DNA of 13,493 nt from JAAKFL01 sp964629645 (GTDB lineage: Bacteria; Chlamydiota; Chlamydiia; Chlamydiales; SLFE01): assembly GCA_964629645.1 (NCBI GenBank), contig CAZVSU010000068.1:1-13493 (forward strand). Reading direction: 5' to 3'. A program made the translations under genes and the position numbers. Below, piece by piece: positions 13,435 through 13,493 of this stretch. Below the pieces are notes generated by a model that made no database searches, was not told the origin of the DNA, and was given only the letters and a program-made list of their open reading frames with translations. The number at the start of each line of letters is the position of its first letter. Positions within the stretch are counted from its first letter, which is position 1.

Positions 13435-13493
13435 CGTAATCCACTCTTGATTCTGAAGGACGAACCCTAACTATTTTTGGAAATGTTTTTGCC

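Noticed and set aside
1..13493. CRISPR arrays, tRNA or rRNA genes, toxin-antitoxin or phage-defence systems
   Set aside because: No regularly spaced direct repeats, no cloverleaf or rRNA segments, and no toxin or defence-type domains were seen among the supported genes.

Overview
The window looks like part of a conjugative plasmid, or an integrated conjugative island, from an environmental chlamydia (Parachlamydia, Protochlamydia, Simkania or Rhabdochlamydia type). Two things point there. The protein at 11186-12187 matches the chlamydial plasmid protein pGP2-D in several blocks (compared from memory), and it lies next to a ParA gene, as expected for a chlamydial-type plasmid backbone. The rest is a nearly complete F-type (TraA-to-TraN) mating-pair-formation operon. 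F-like tra operons are known from environmental chlamydiae and rickettsiae. The exact host cannot be read from the sequence.

Layout, left to right. Positions 1-54 carry the right end of an IS200/IS605-type (TnpB-bearing) insertion sequence: an 8-bp hairpin followed by the typical GGATGTCAA terminus. Positions 55-146 hold a short stretch with a possible hydrophobic ORF remnant cut by that IS. From 10430 down to 147, all on the minus strand, run eleven T4SS genes plus one DsbA-like gene, in transcription order traA, traL, traE, traK, traB, dsbA-like, traV, traC, traW, trbC, traU, traN. Every junction from traL to traN overlaps by 1-11 nt, and traA and traL are 2 nt apart, so this is one compact transcription and translation unit. 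The traF, traH, traG, traD and traI genes needed for a working system are not in the window. If they follow traN, the IS lies between them and the operon.

Positions 10431-10682 form a divergent regulatory region with an 18-bp perfect inverted repeat, a 12-bp palindrome using the same core, and a consensus -35 for traA with an inverted repeat behind it. The opposite-strand gene there (10683-11099) encodes a small basic protein that I read as two tandem ribbon-helix-helix (RHH) domains. That is the architecture of F TraY, so a tra-operon regulator or relaxosome protein is likely. A strong 17-bp-arm hairpin (11142-11181) separates it from the convergent plasmid-maintenance operon: parA (13309), a small protein joining a ParB-like N-terminal box to an RHH domain (12524), and the pGP2-D-like gene (12187). 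Upstream of parA is an AT-rich region with inverted repeats, a candidate operator or centromere.

Together the right part would keep and partition the element. The middle would control transfer. The left part would build the pilus and envelope channel: TraA pilin; TraL, TraE, TraB and TraC at the inner membrane; TraK and TraV with TraB as the core complex; TraW, TrbC, TraU and TraN in the periplasm and outer membrane. The DsbA-like oxidase fits the very cysteine-rich TraV, TraU and TraN.
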